Positions 1 through 12,100 of a DNA stretch of 64,000 nt are shown here, piece by piece (within the stretch, counting starts at the first letter, position 1; each line of letters opens with the position of its first letter). The notes under the pieces were generated by a model, which was given only the letters and a program-made list of their open reading frames with translations, made no database searches and had not been told where the DNA came from. Source of the stretch: Phlebotomus papatasi (lineage: Eukaryota; Arthropoda; Insecta; Diptera; Psychodidae); contig NC_077223.1 of NCBI RefSeq assembly GCF_024763615.1, positions 16,492,001 to 16,556,000 on the forward strand, given 5' to 3'. The translations under genes and the position numbers were made by a program.

Positions 1-146
1 AATAGTTAATTTTTGATCTCACAATTCAGGAACTTCTTTAAGAACGATCAAACTGTTAAAGCGCAACTCATTTCAACCCGTAGCACTTTAATAGTTTGAT
101 CGTTCTTAAAGAAGTTCCTGAATTGTGAGACCAAAAATTAACTATT
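1..146. repeat. Long near-perfect inverted repeat (hairpin)
   Basis: The first 64 bases are repeated in reverse complement at 83-146 with only a few mismatches, separated by an 18-base loop. Both outer ends read AATAGTTAATTTTTG. A transcript from either strand would fold into one long stem. The window starts at the first base of the arm, so the arm may continue to the left. It may be a small palindromic MITE or a hairpin-RNA source; the sequence alone does not decide. Confidence 0.85.
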
Positions 147-247
147 TTTTCAGATTTTTTGGAAGAAAAAACAATAAAGCTCTTACTGAAATTTTTAGAA
201 TATTTTTATTCATATTTAAAAGGGACAGATAATCCTAACCGGCTTAT

Positions 248-2036
248 GTAGGTGAGATTCTTAACGTGAGCTAACTCGGAGTGCATGCAAATTCGATTTA
301 GAGCTGAAGTTGGGAGACGCCATTCAGTTATCTTGAATAAAATTCGTGAAATTATACAAATTTTGTATTTAAACCAAAATATCAAGGATTTGGATAATCT
401 GACAGAAAAGTGATATGTGGGTGAAATGTAGACCAGAATGTTCTCTATAATTTTTCCATAGAACATGATCTCATCGATTACTCAGAAGCCAAGATAATCG
501 AGGTTTTTTGTTTCTTAACTCGTTTTTTCATCCATCAGAGTGCCCCAAGTAGTCATTTGTTGAACTTCAACTATATCAAAGAATTGTTGTATTTTGCGGG
601 ACTTTCCATTTAAAACCCTATTTTAAGTGTCTTGGTGGAGTAGAGGCAGTCAAATTGGCATCTGAGTGATTTCAAAGCGTTATTATGGGAAAAATCAATT
701 TTTTCACACTTAAACGGCAAAATCGGAGTGATAGCGTAGTCTGACCGGAAAATGATGTATGGACGAAATGTAGAGACAAATGTCCTCTACAATTATGTCG
801 AAGTAATCATCAAAATCGGTTCAGCGACAGTCGAGATAATTGAGGTTATGTGATATTGAAATTCGTTTTTTGACTGTGGCGCCCCTGGTGTTGGTCCCAT
901 GAAGTTCAAATGTTCTAGAAAGTTGTAGCATTTGGTGAGATCTTTCGTTTAAGCCCTCATTCATCAAAATCGGTCACATAGAACCGGAGATATGATTTTT
1001 TAAATTTTGTGAACTTTGACCCCTCATATCTCCGGTTCTATTGAAACCACAGCGCACATACGCACCATTTTGGAAACGTCCTAGACTGGACTACAACATA
1101 CTAAAATTTCATTAACTTGCACAATGCCGTTTTTGAGAAAAGTGACTTTGAATTTCGATGAATTTTGACGCTATCACAGCGCCACCTGTAGTGACTTTTT
1201 GAACTTCCATCTGAAAGTACTCATCGAGACGAAACCAAAAAGGTAAAATTTATCTCGATATGTTAATTAGAACCGGAGATAGAGGCCGGTCAATGTTCGA
1301 ACTTTGACCCCTTATAGCTCGGGTCAGGGGTTATGGATCGACTTAAGGTTTTTTTTGTTTGATAGGTATAATCAACGGCTACAACATACTAAAATTTCAG
1401 CCCGATTGCATAAGGAATTTTTGAGTTATTTAACTTTTAAGATTTAAAAATTTTCTTTTTAATAATAGCGCCCCTAGCGGTGGTTTTATGAACTTGCGAT
1501 GTTAGAAGAGGAAGTGGCATTTCACGAGAGCTTTCCAAAAAGCCCTCATTTTTTAAATTCTGACAATTAGAACCGGAGTTATGGCCATTTTAAGAAATTT
1601 TTTTTGGACCCTTATAGCTCGGGTCAGGGGGGTCGGGGGACCTTAAGTTTGGTATTGATGGAAAGCTCTAAGGCCCAGCTATAACATACTAAAATTTGAG
1701 CCCGCTCGATGCCATAGGGCCGGAGCTATTGAGAAAACAAAAAAAGGGGGGTCTTCAAAACGGCGGAAGGAGGGGTGGGGGGTGGGGGGTCAATGCACCA
1801 TGTTGCAATTTTCATACGATATTTAACCTTTGCCGAAAACCGCAAGTCGATATCTTTTTTAGTTTAGGAGCTATTAAGCTCCAAAGAGCGGCCGGACGGC
1901 CGGCCGGCCGGCCGGGAACGTAACTTAGCCCCCCATATATTCGTGATCAGGAAGTGGCGAAACACATTTTGGCCAAGTTTGAGCGCGATCGGAGGACATG
2001 AAATTTTGTTAGGATTATAGTAGGTGAGATTGTTAA
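248..2036. repeat. Block of degenerate ~300 bp repeats between 17 bp direct repeats
   Basis: A related passage recurs near 539, 881, 1180 and 1468. It has a GCGCCCCTAG-like start, then a GAACTT core, then a CTTTC...AAGCCCTCATT end. Other shared phrases are AGAACCGGAGATATG, CTTATAGCTCGGGTCAGGGG and ACATACTAAAATTT. The block is bounded by GTAGGTGAGATTCTTAA at 248-264 and the same 17-mer with one mismatch at 2020-2036, which could be a target-site duplication. No coding frame survives. A short CCGG-rich run lies at 1889-1917. Its transposon class is not recognised. Confidence 0.6.
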
Positions 2037-2304
2037 GAATTTCACCTAATACATCAAGAAATCTTTTCTTGTATACAAGACTAGTTCTTATACTACTCGT
2101 AATTACTATTGATTTATTTAGGCTTAAATCAATAATTTGTCTGTAATTTCGAAAGTAAATGTAGACTCACAACAATCGTTAAGTCCTTGCTATCGTTGTC
2201 GAAGGCTTTCTTTTATCAAATTTCCGTATTCTTAACGTAATAATTTGAGAAATTCAGAATTTTTAAATATTTTCCGCATTTGCTCTTCGCTATTACTTTT
2301 TAGT

Positions 2305-2819
2305 TTAACCCTTTAACGACGAGACACTTTTTGCGGACTGAAATTTAACAATAAAAATTAAAATGAGAAACATAGTTAATGATAAGTCTTACATCTAACC
2401 TTGAAAAGTCCAACAGAGTCTGATTCGGTGTATTTTATGCTTCTATGAACGATAGGGACGAAAATAGCCCAAACATTTAAGTAATTTTTCTGACAATACC
2501 AATGAATAATATTTTTCGCTTTAATGAAAAATATTACGTATGAGTATTATAGTTTATATTGCTAAAAGGGTTTTGCTTAAAAAAAATTGGAAGTATAAAA
2601 AATAAATTAAATCAATTATGAATTTGAGAATTTAAAAATTCGCCATTTTTTAGCTTAAATATTTACTACATAGCAAATAGCTAGAGACTTGCAAAAATTA
2701 TTCTAGATTTCTTCAACCTTCTACTTTACAATTATGTACAGACATAAGAAAAAAATAACTTTAGGTAGTATTATTTTCTTTATGGGACACCGGTGTTCCA
2801 ATCGTCCTTAAAGGGTTAA
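2305..2819. mobile_element. piggyBac-type MITE, copy 1
   Basis: The element is bounded by TTAA on both sides and has terminal inverted repeats CCCTTTAA(C/G)GACGA. TTAA duplication and a CCC start are hallmarks of the piggyBac superfamily. It is 515 bases long with no transposase frame. The closest relative in the window is at 8322-8843, which shares the whole interior, including a phrase near the right end reading GGGACACCGGTGTTCCAATC. Confidence 0.85.
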
Positions 2820-5077
2820 AGCCCAAAATATATTTTTAAAAAACTCTTTCCGCCCATATGTGTATTCCTGCATCTCAATAATTTAGGATTAATTTGAGAA
2901 TAGTGATAGAAATGCAAAAAATTGACAAACTGTTTAACTGACGCTAACGGTAGAGCATTGACGGACAGTATGATTCTGCCTTCACAGGATAAACATTTCT
3001 TGTTCACTATTATCTTGGTATCTTGTAAGAAGCCCTTAGGAAACGCTTTGCATACGAGCAACTTTCTCAACTACAGTTCTTAATTTAAGCCATATAAAGT
3101 CACTACAGACAAATTTCCAACTTGCTGAAAGGAAAGTGAAATTTTCATTAAAATTTTCAACAAGATGCACCATCATGGGAATTGGTGGAGGTCATGGAGT
3201 GAATAACAAATGATAAGTCATTTCCAAAATGAAAAATTCACCTCCTCGCCCATTGGATTATCACGGAAATATTAACAAGCTCCTGCGGGATCCTTCCTCC
3301 AGCACGTACAACTTCTCCCCTCGACCTGGGGGGAACTTGTCTATCCCAGAGATCTCTTCGCCTCTTGGCCATCAAGTGGCGTGTAGAATACAATTAATTG
3401 GTGTCAATTTCTGTGTCATACAGAAACCCCAACCAATGGACTGGGAATTTTGTCTCCCGCGAGAGAGCATTGTTCTGGTGGTGCGGACGTGAAAGAATTT
3501 TTAACCACACATTGCTATCCACGACAGTGCGTGGGTGGTAAGGTCTGGTAGGGATGATACAAGAGTGCGAGAAACAGTCAAAGTAAATCAAGTTTATGAG
3601 CGAGGGAAGAGGCACAAATTGATGGCCACCGGCTAAAATATTCCCAGCATCAATTTTAACGACATTTTGCAGTCCAATTTAAATGAAGAAACTTTGTTTA
3701 TTGCCTCACCACTGCTAAAGTCATGAATATATTTTGCAACACACCAAAATATGCCTCAGGGATGGTGCTGGAGCCTTTTTTTTTGCGCTATACCTCTGCC
3801 AGACTCCTCATCTCAATTCGACACACTCCTATACCATGGGCGGATGTCAAATGAGAAAAATCTCTCTTGCCCCAATATATCTCCCCAGCAGAATGTTTAC
3901 CTGAAGATGCTCTGCAGCGTCCCTTGGAAATTAAAGTCACTTCGTTAAATGAAGTATTCATCTTAAACGGTTAATTTGATACTTAGACCTGGGGAATGGT
4001 GCACATCATCTACCTCCGTGGAAATTGAGAGACTCTCAATGCCCTTTTTGAATACACTCCGGGCCCCATATACAATTTCTTTGGCCAGTCAATGCTCTGT
4101 GAAGAAGTTCTCTCGGTGGAGTCCTCCTTTTGCTATCCAACTCTCTGGCATTTTAATGTAAATTACTCTGTGTTCGCGAGAACAGCAGGTATAAATAACA
4201 AGAACAGGAGGAGAAAAAAAAATTCTATAAATATTAATATTAATCGTATCACATTGTTCTGACGGTCTCTCTTGTATGATTTCTAACCCATTGTCGTGTA
4301 CCTCCTTTTATTGCTCCAGACGTGACACTTTGTACCCTCCAGCCCCAAAAACCTTTGGGATTAATCTACCAACTTTTCACCATATTTTTGCGTAAAGAAC
4401 AGTGGAAATGGAGGAACATGCTTTTTCATTAAAATCACATGAAGAAGTTACATTATCTTTTGGGTTATTTATGCAGCTTCCCGCAGAATGCTTGAGTTTG
4501 GTTTAATTTTTCCCAGGGATCAGAGAATGTGTAGCTACGCTATTAAAATTATTTTTATGCCCCCTTTTTAAGCATTAACAAATAATTACCTACCAATCAA
4601 CAAATTTAGTGTAATAAAAACGTAAGATTTACGAAACATTATTATTCTAGTAACAGAGTTCTTTTGGAGGGATTAAATATGATGATTTGTTGAGGTCCAT
4701 CTCTGTCTTACTATCGAAAGTGCACCTCCGGAGCTAATCGAAAAGCATGAAAATAAAGCAATTTTCTCCACAATAAATATTTTAATGTTCACTGAAAGAA
4801 ATATCTAACAGATAACAACCAAACATATATTCTTGAATAATTCCTCTATTAATGTATTTAAGGTATTCTCTCAATTTAATGTTAAAGTTAGTGAAATTGC
4901 GTTGGTTTCTTGAAAATTTTAATACCAAGTACATTAAATGACTATCGGTCTCTTCTTTTAATATAATATTTTTGTAATAGATTTTTCCATTTTTGAGTGC
5001 ATTTAATTGAATAAAATTGAAAATTGCATTTTAGCTGAGACGCACCTGGACGGATTATAACTGATTGCAGGACTTAG
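2820..5077. other. Gene-free, single-copy-looking DNA
   Basis: No supported gene or repeat was found. Short open frames occur on both strands between 3229 and 4161, but they overlap each other, lack recognisable motifs and do not join through plausible splice sites. The stretch 3180-4150 is less AT-rich than its surroundings, which is compatible with an intron or conserved non-coding DNA. Confidence 0.4.
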
Positions 5078-5288
5078 TCTTATGCCGGCTTCAGACTGGA
5101 GGTTTAGCCCAGTTCCTGAAGGTCTCAAAAATCTAAATAATAAGCAATTTTTTGATTTTTCAAAATCTAATGAATCATTTGCCCTTGAAATCCAATCCTA
5201 AAAAACAATTTTCTAAAAAATTGTGCCTGATTAGGAACTAGAGGAGTTAAGCCAGATGGCTAAGTCTTAGGTTTGAAGCCCGTATTAG
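5078..5288. mobile_element. MITE with GGCTTCA terminal inverted repeats
   Basis: The left end (TATGCCGGCTTCAGACTGG) and the right end (GAAGCCCGTATTAG) are imperfect inverted repeats, and a TTAGCC block is mirrored about 25 bases further in. A similar but more decayed stretch lies at 16965-17090, and a lone end of the family at 40425-40456. No coding capacity. Confidence 0.55.
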
Positions 5289-5330
5289 ACACGAATCATC
5301 GAGGATTAATTTTTAAGGTGTTTAAAGATT

Positions 5331-6400
5331 AACTACTAGGTTACTTACTTACTTAACCGGCGCTACAACCAATTAATGGTCTTGGTCTGACTCAGGACCC
5401 GTCGCCACTCGAGCCTGTTACGTGCCACTGTTCTCCAATTCCGCACCCCTAATGAGCTGGCGTCCTGGTCCACGCCGTTGGTCCATCTGAGGCTGGGTCG
5501 GCCTCGTCTCCTCGAAGCACAGAGTCCGTCCCTAAAGACTTTCCAGGCTGGGTCGTCCTCATCCTTGTGCACCAGATGACCAGCCCACCGGAGCCTATTG
5601 AGGCGTATTTGCTTGATGACAGTTACCTCTCGATAGCGCTCATACACCTCATGGTTGTATAGGCTCCGGAATCGTCCCTTCTTACATATGGGACCGAAAA
5701 TCCGTCGTAGGATCTTTCTTTCAAACGCGGCTAAGAGTTCGCAATTCTGTTTGCTGAGGATCCACGTCTCAGACGAATACGTGAGGACTGGCAAGATCAT
5801 AGTCCTATACAGCAGTAGCTTAGTCTTTATGCTTAAGGTTCTGGACCGGAAAATTCTTGATAGACTGAAATAGGCCTTGTTGACTTCTGTTAAAATGTTG
5901 TTGTCGGCTGTGATTGTTGACCCAAGGTACACGAAGGAGTTGACAACTTCAAAGATGTAGTCCCCCATCAGGAACCCTGTTTGACCGATGCTCTCCGTGG
6001 ATGTTGCCGGAGTTGCTGCTGACGAGGTCACCATGTACTTTGTTTCGCCTTCGTATATCTGTAGCCCTAGATTTCGTGCCGCATGTTCAATCTGGATGAA
6101 GGCCTCTTGTATAGCTCTGGGATTGTGCCTCATAATGTCAATATCGTCAGCATAGGCTAGGAGCTGCGTGGACTTATTGAGTATGACCCCCTCATGCTCA
6201 CGCCGCAGTCACGGATCGCTTTCTCCAGTGCCAGGTTAAAAAGGACGTACAATAGTCCGCCCCCCTGTCTGAGTCCGTTGTTCACTTTGCTCCTGACATC
6301 GGTCATGGTCACCCTAGTCAGTCTAATCAATTTGTTCGGGATGCCGAATTCTCCCATGGCTTCGTAAAGTTTTACCCTGACTATGCTAACTACTAGGTTA
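5331..6400 (-). mobile_element. 5'-truncated LINE flanked by a 13 bp target-site duplication
   Basis: AACTACTAGGTTA occurs at 5331-5343 and again at 6388-6400, precisely bordering a minus-strand reverse transcriptase fragment. The element's 3' end (left side) finishes in a short TAAG-type tandem repeat, as in RTE-like and related LINEs. The 5' end is truncated inside the reverse transcriptase, the usual product of target-primed reverse transcription. The duplication is perfect, so the insertion looks relatively young, although the reading frame is already broken once. Confidence 0.88.
5363..6387 (-). pseudogene. LINE reverse transcriptase fragment (frameshifted)
   Basis: Read leftwards, the fragment begins in palm-domain sequence (KLYEAMGEFGIPNKLIRL) and the GLRQG box, then reaches the catalytic YADD box at 6143-6154 in a different frame. 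A one-base loss near 6185-6195 separates the two parts. The 256-codon downstream frame (5363-6133) carries the thumb and C-terminal motifs of this LINE group: FVYLGSTI, LYRTMILPVLTY, SETW, ERKILRRIFGP, RLRWAGHLV and RRRGRPSLRW. The GLRQG box is followed by GG where the family normally has D, probably another lesion. The N-terminal part of the reverse transcriptase and the endonuclease are missing, so it cannot be autonomous. The clade (RTE-like or a relative) is an inference from the C-terminal motifs and the tail. Confidence 0.9.
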
Positions 6401-8321
6401 GGGTTAGGAAAATGGGATATTGTTTGTAGCAACTCCATTGAAACTACCTTTTGAAAGAAAAATTAATATAAACGTTTTGATAAATTGATAATATTAAATA
6501 TATCGATAGTTCATAATGTTCATAATTAGTATATAGGGTATTACTTTTTTAAGTAATAGAATTTCATACCTTCATTTTTTGTAAGACATTCTATTTTGCC
6601 TTATTCGGAAAATATCAGTCAAAAATCATTTTTTACCAAGAATTTCTATATAAATAAGCTATACAGAAAATTCAAAAGAATGTTTTCTTTATAATCCCTT
6701 AGAATTTGTTTTTGAAATCATTCATTTATCAACCCCTTCCAAATAAATGAGTAAAAATATATTTCTGTAAATAACGCAATTAACATTGTGTCTCTGCAAA
6801 ATTTTCCATTAGGTCACCCCGTGTTTTTCTTAATTCCCCCTCACTTGGATAATTTCCCTTGGGACACAATGGGTTAAAAGTGAGGCCCAATCTACTCGAG
6901 GCGGACTTAATGGTAAACACACTCTTTTTGCCGATTCATATTCAGTATTCGAGTGGTAAATTTGAATACAATATCGCACTTATATGTCCAATCCACTCGT
7001 ATTTTATTTCATTTTACCATTTTATGAATGAATTGTAATAACTCTCGATTGGATTGTTGACTTGTTTCGCTCTGCTTTGTACCATTTGTGGATTTTTTTT
7101 CTCCTCTCCCTCAGACCTCTATAGAAGAGATTCATTAAATGAGCACACAATGCGCGCCCACCCACATAAATGAAATGCTAGTACAACCCTCAAAAGGCTA
7201 GAGCCACACGCAAGACGTCGAGATTTAGGGATGCGTGTTCCAAAAGGAAATTCGTCTGAGAAATTATTCATAGGAAATATAGAAAATCAGAAAGACGTTG
7301 TGTATAAATATTGGGAATGGCTAAAGGAATTCGAAAATTCGCCCATGAATACTTAAAGAGCTGGCAGAAAAAGTCCCGTTTTTATATTTAGGTTCTTTGT
7401 CTTTTTTGCGAAATAAGTCTGAAAGAATTCAATAATGTTCCATATCCATATCATTTTCTTTATTGTTAACAGATATAGGCAGCAAATGAAGTTGAGAGCA
7501 TTTTATATTTTTCCCACAAAACTTTATCATTTCCTAAATTTTCCAAAACATACACACGAAGAAGTCGTTTTAGTGTGAAAGACATTTGAGCATGAGACAT
7601 ATGTTCCCGTCTCTTTGCAACATGTTAATCATTTTCCATGTCACTCAATCAATTAATTAAGTTAGAATGGAAGCCAGAGATTCTGGGCACTGGAGACATT
7701 CTTTAGTTTTTGCTGGCTCAACGCTTAAAATAGCACCAGCCTTTCGTCCACAAAATGGGACACATGGTGGAAAATATTCTCAATAGCATCTCTCGTGACT
7801 TGTTTATTGTGGAAGTTGAAATGTTGGGAGACAATATTACAGGCACTCTGACATGTTCAGTAGTTTTATTAAATTTTTAATATTTTGAAAAGGTAGTAAT
7901 TGCGAAATCAATGTTGAATAGCTATACTGATCATCAGGTATATATTTTATAGTGAATCAATATTTCTTATTTTATTTCAATCTTCATAAACTAATGTAAG
8001 AAAGTTTTCTTTTAATGGTTTGATTAATATATATCAATCTGTAGGTAGTCTACTCATGCTAAGCTCATATCATGAGTGCTTTAGACTTTATACTTTTCAC
8101 CTTTTTGTAGCCGTATTTGCCTTTGCTGAGGTTGAAGGTGAATCGTTGCCATAAGAGTTGCTCGCATGAATTTTAGCTTCGAGTGAAAATGTCTGATTTG
8201 GGTGTCTTTCCTTCACATTTTCAATAGAGAAGCTTGAGTGTTGTTTCCGAAGAGGTCTTGCAAGAATTACGTATTACAACAATGGTTACGGGTCGTTATA
8301 AAAGGAGTGTCATAACCAGTC
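6401..8321. other. Gene-free, single-copy-looking DNA
   Basis: No gene, tRNA or clear inverted-repeat element was found. The middle part (6780-7850) is less AT-rich and looks like ordinary intronic or intergenic sequence. Confidence 0.4.
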
Positions 8322-8843
8322 TTAACCCTTTAACGACGAGACAGTTTTCACTGACCGAAAATCAGCAATAAAAATGAAACCGATAAACAGAACTTGTAAA
8401 ACGTCTTACATCTAACCGTCGAAAAGCAAATAGAGTCTGATTTGGTGTATTTTTTGTTTCTATGAACGATATTGACAAAAATAGCCCAAAAATTTAAGTA
8501 ATTTTTCTGACGATACCAATGACTGATAATTTTCACTCTAACGAAAAATTTTATGTTTGAGTATTGTAATTTCCATTTCCAAAACGGTTTTGCTTAAAAA
8601 AACTGGAAGTATAAAAAATAATTAAAATTAATTTTCAATATGAGAATTTAAAAATTCGTCATTTTTGAGTTTAAATATTTATCATATAGCAAATAGGTGG
8701 AGACTTGCAAAAAATATCCTAGATTCCTTCAACCTTCTACTTTGCAATTACATATAAATACAAGAAAAAAATAACTTTAGGTAGTCAGGAAAAACTATTT
8801 TCTTTATGGGACACCGGTGTTCCAATCGTCCTTAAAGGGTTAA
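8322..8843. mobile_element. piggyBac-type MITE, copy 2, next to an old LINE end
   Basis: The same family as 2305-2819, with the same TTAA borders, the CCCTTTAACGACGAGAC left terminus and the mirrored right terminus. It is 522 bases long. The right-hand TTAA (8840-8843) is directly followed by CCGACGCTACAACC. This matches the LINE 3' end at 5356-5369 (CCGGCGCTACAACC), which there is also preceded by TTAA. The MITE therefore appears to have landed in the TTAA of an older LINE copy. Confidence 0.83.
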
Positions 8844-9085
8844 CCGACGCTACAACCTATTGCTGGTTTTGAGCCTGATTCAGTACCCGTGCGCACCAGA
8901 ATCTGTTACGCGTCACTACTCTCCAATTCTGAATTCCTAATGATTTGACGTTCTGATTCATGTCGTCGCATCGGTCTACTGCGAATTGAGTCGCCCTCGA
9001 CTACTCGAAGCATATATTTTGCTCCTTAAAACTAGATCGTACTCATCTTTGAGAAACTGATATCCCAATCCATCGCAAGTATGAT
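8844..9085 (-). mobile_element. Decayed 3' end of the same LINE family
   Basis: By eye this stretch lines up with 5356-5600. Shared blocks include GCTACAACC, CACTCTCCAATTC-like, CTAATGA and CTCGAAGCA. Many substitutions and small gaps make it clearly older than the 5331-6400 copy. No reading frame remains. The 3' tail is cut off by the piggyBac-type MITE on its left. Confidence 0.7.
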
Positions 9086-9179
9086 AAAACAACTACTTAA
9101 GTAAAAAGGAAACAATAGCTTATAAAACTTTTTTATTATTAATTAAACAGGCAAACTTGAGAAGATTAATACAATCAGG

Positions 9180-12100
9180 CAAGGGCGTACCCAGGATTTC
9201 AGTTAGGGGGGGGGCTAAGTCTTAAATTTTGTTGGCGGGGGGGGGGGGGTACATAATTTTTATTTTGAAAAAAAAGCATAAAAAATAAAATGAGATAAAA
9301 AGTATCTACAAACTGGTCCTACTTTTCACAAGAGATTAGCCTATGCCTAATTTGTAGGTATTGATTAAGGAACGATCATCAGTGTTCTTCGGACCAGTAG
9401 TGCATTGTCTCCCATATTATTGGCCAAAAATAAAATTAATTTTTAGAAATTATTCGCAACTTTTTACCAAATAACTACAGCAAGGATGCATTCCGTTAGT
9501 TCATATTTAATCTATAGAATCAACTACCCGCTGATAAAGCCCCTTCCGATCTGTAGAATGCAGTGCATTTTTATTATTACACCTATCTTTATTCATTTCT
9601 TACGAAATTTCTAACGAAATTTACTTAAGGCTAATAAACAGAATGTTTTTTTCCAAATTTCTTTTCCAGCATAATAAAAAAAAATAATTCAAGTTCTTGA
9701 ACATAAGAAGAAGATTTAAACTATATTTGCTGCATTTTAATTTAAGAAAAAAATCAAAATTCAGCCATTTAGCTATGTTTTCTAATATTAAAAACGTTAA
9801 TATTTCCTGTTATGTTATGAATAAAACTAGTCCTCGAACGAAGGATTTTATCTTTACTTGATCATAACTTATTCTGTAAAACGAAACATGGTGTAAAATA
9901 CTTCAAAAATGCCATTCGTTCAAGGACGCAACTTCAATAGGAATATGCTGTTGAAAATGACAATGATGCTGATGATCAAGGACTGGTTCGACTCATTAGT
10001 TAACAGGAAATATTTGGTTTTTAAATTTCGGATGAATTTATGTCAAGAAATCTTGTCCATCGTAAAGTAAATTTTTTTCAAAAAGGTCTCCGTATTCCGA
10101 AAATCAGATCCCTACAGCTGAATTTTTAAAAGAAAATTTCAGAAAATATACTTTAAATGTTGTGCTTCTGTATGCCTAAGAGCTTGAATTAAATAAACTT
10201 TCTATTATGTTGTAAAAATATTAGAGAAAAATGTGCTTTTTTTGGTCAGTTTCACCTACGTAAACCCTTAAAGGGTTACATGGATCACGCAGCCTAATAA
10301 CAGCACGTTTTTTTTCATTTTTGTCAACGTAATTAAATTATTTCAATTAAAGCACTTAAGTATGTATAAATAAAACATTTGAACTGCATTTCTTTTAAAT
10401 TTTTATTTAACCTTTACTCCTTGGAACTTGGCACCTAATTTTTGGAAACGTCCTTTTGAAAAAAAAACTTTTAGAAGTCACGATGACTCAGTGTGGATTA
10501 ATCTAACGTCAAAAAAAACAAATTATTTCCTATGACTGTGTTATCACACTTGCACATTAAAATTTTAATATGATTCACATTAATTGTCGCTGGTGAGAGT
10601 CCAAATGTGTAATTTGTGTGTTTGAATCATTTTATATTCAAAATTTGATCTATTTGTTGATAAAAAGTTAGACTTGGTCCTTTTGATTGAAATTGATTTA
10701 TAGCATTAATGCGAAAAATTAATGTGATTTTCTCTTTAATTTTTTAATATGAAAAATATTTATGCTTTAGGTGAATTTAAAATTTTTTTTGCAGGCCAAG
10801 TCCACTTCTTTATCAATAAATAGAAAAAAAACCAAATATTAAGTGACTCAAAGACACAAATAACATATTTGGACGCTTACAAGCGACAATTAATGTGAAT
10901 CACATTAAAATTTTAATGTGCAAGTGTGATAACGCCGTTAGACTATGAGTTACACTAACTTGAACCATGGATTTTTTGTTGCTTTGATAACAATTTTTTT
11001 GCAAGGCGAAACAAAATTACGCCGAAAATCATATTTATGTATTAAATTTCTCCAAAAACCTAATTTAATCTTTATTTCGAAAGTCCTCAAGTTCATAAGT
11101 ACGCGTTTAACTCATCTGAAGGAAGGAAAAAAACGATTTTGAGGGTCAGATGAATCTACTCTATATATGTAATCGTTACTAACGAAAGCTTTTCAATAAA
11201 CGTTTCCGACAATCAGGTCCTAACGGCCGAATTTTTATTTATTTTTTAATAAAAATGTGAAAAAAATAGTTTAAATGTTATGATTTTATATGCCTAGGAG
11301 CTTGAATTTAATAAAATTTTTATTATGTTGAGAAAAAAAGTTAGAAAATATGCTACTTTCAGCCTTTTTGACCCGCATAGCCCCTCAACAGATCAAAGTT
11401 CAAAGTCAATATACGACCTCAGCTTTAATTACACATTCTTAAATTTTACGTCTGACTGCTCCATTTGATGGCTTCAAATAAACTTCCTGAGTCATTGGTG
11501 CTTCTTTTTCAAACATATCCCCCGAGGAAATTAGAGGTCCATCACGACAAGTTTTTAAGATTTCTTAAGGCCTCTACACATTGGGAATAATTTTCAAAAA
11601 AGCAAATGCTTTTTAGAAGGAAATTTTCTGAATTTCTCTAGGTGGAAACGTCACAATTCTGTCAAAAATGCAATTTTTGACGAAAACACCTCCCAATGTG
11701 CATAGCCCAATAAGAAGATTATTAAAAATAATAGATTCGGTAGAATCATTTTAAGAAACTTGCTTTCTTCTCATATGGTGAACCGTAAGTGCCAAAAAAA
11801 TACGATTTTTAGAAGACTCAAGCACGACTTTTCTAAAACATATTCTAACACTATATTTTCACTTTCTCTGTGGATTTTTAGGCTTTCGTTATAAATTCTT
11901 AAATATAACCTTAAATATGTGAAAAAGATTACGTGACAACTTCCTTCTTTTCGTAAAATACATTACTTAAAGAATTTATTACTAAAATTACGTTAGAAAA
12001 AGAAAGCAAAAATAGTTACGAAATATTTGCCCATTTTTACATTTTTTTATTCTTAAATGTAATACAGTACGGACAAGAGCCTTGTCCTGCCCCCCCCCAT

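Noticed and set aside
206..466. Minus-strand frame of 86 codons
   Set aside because: No domain, unusual composition, and it overlaps a repeat boundary; consistent with chance.
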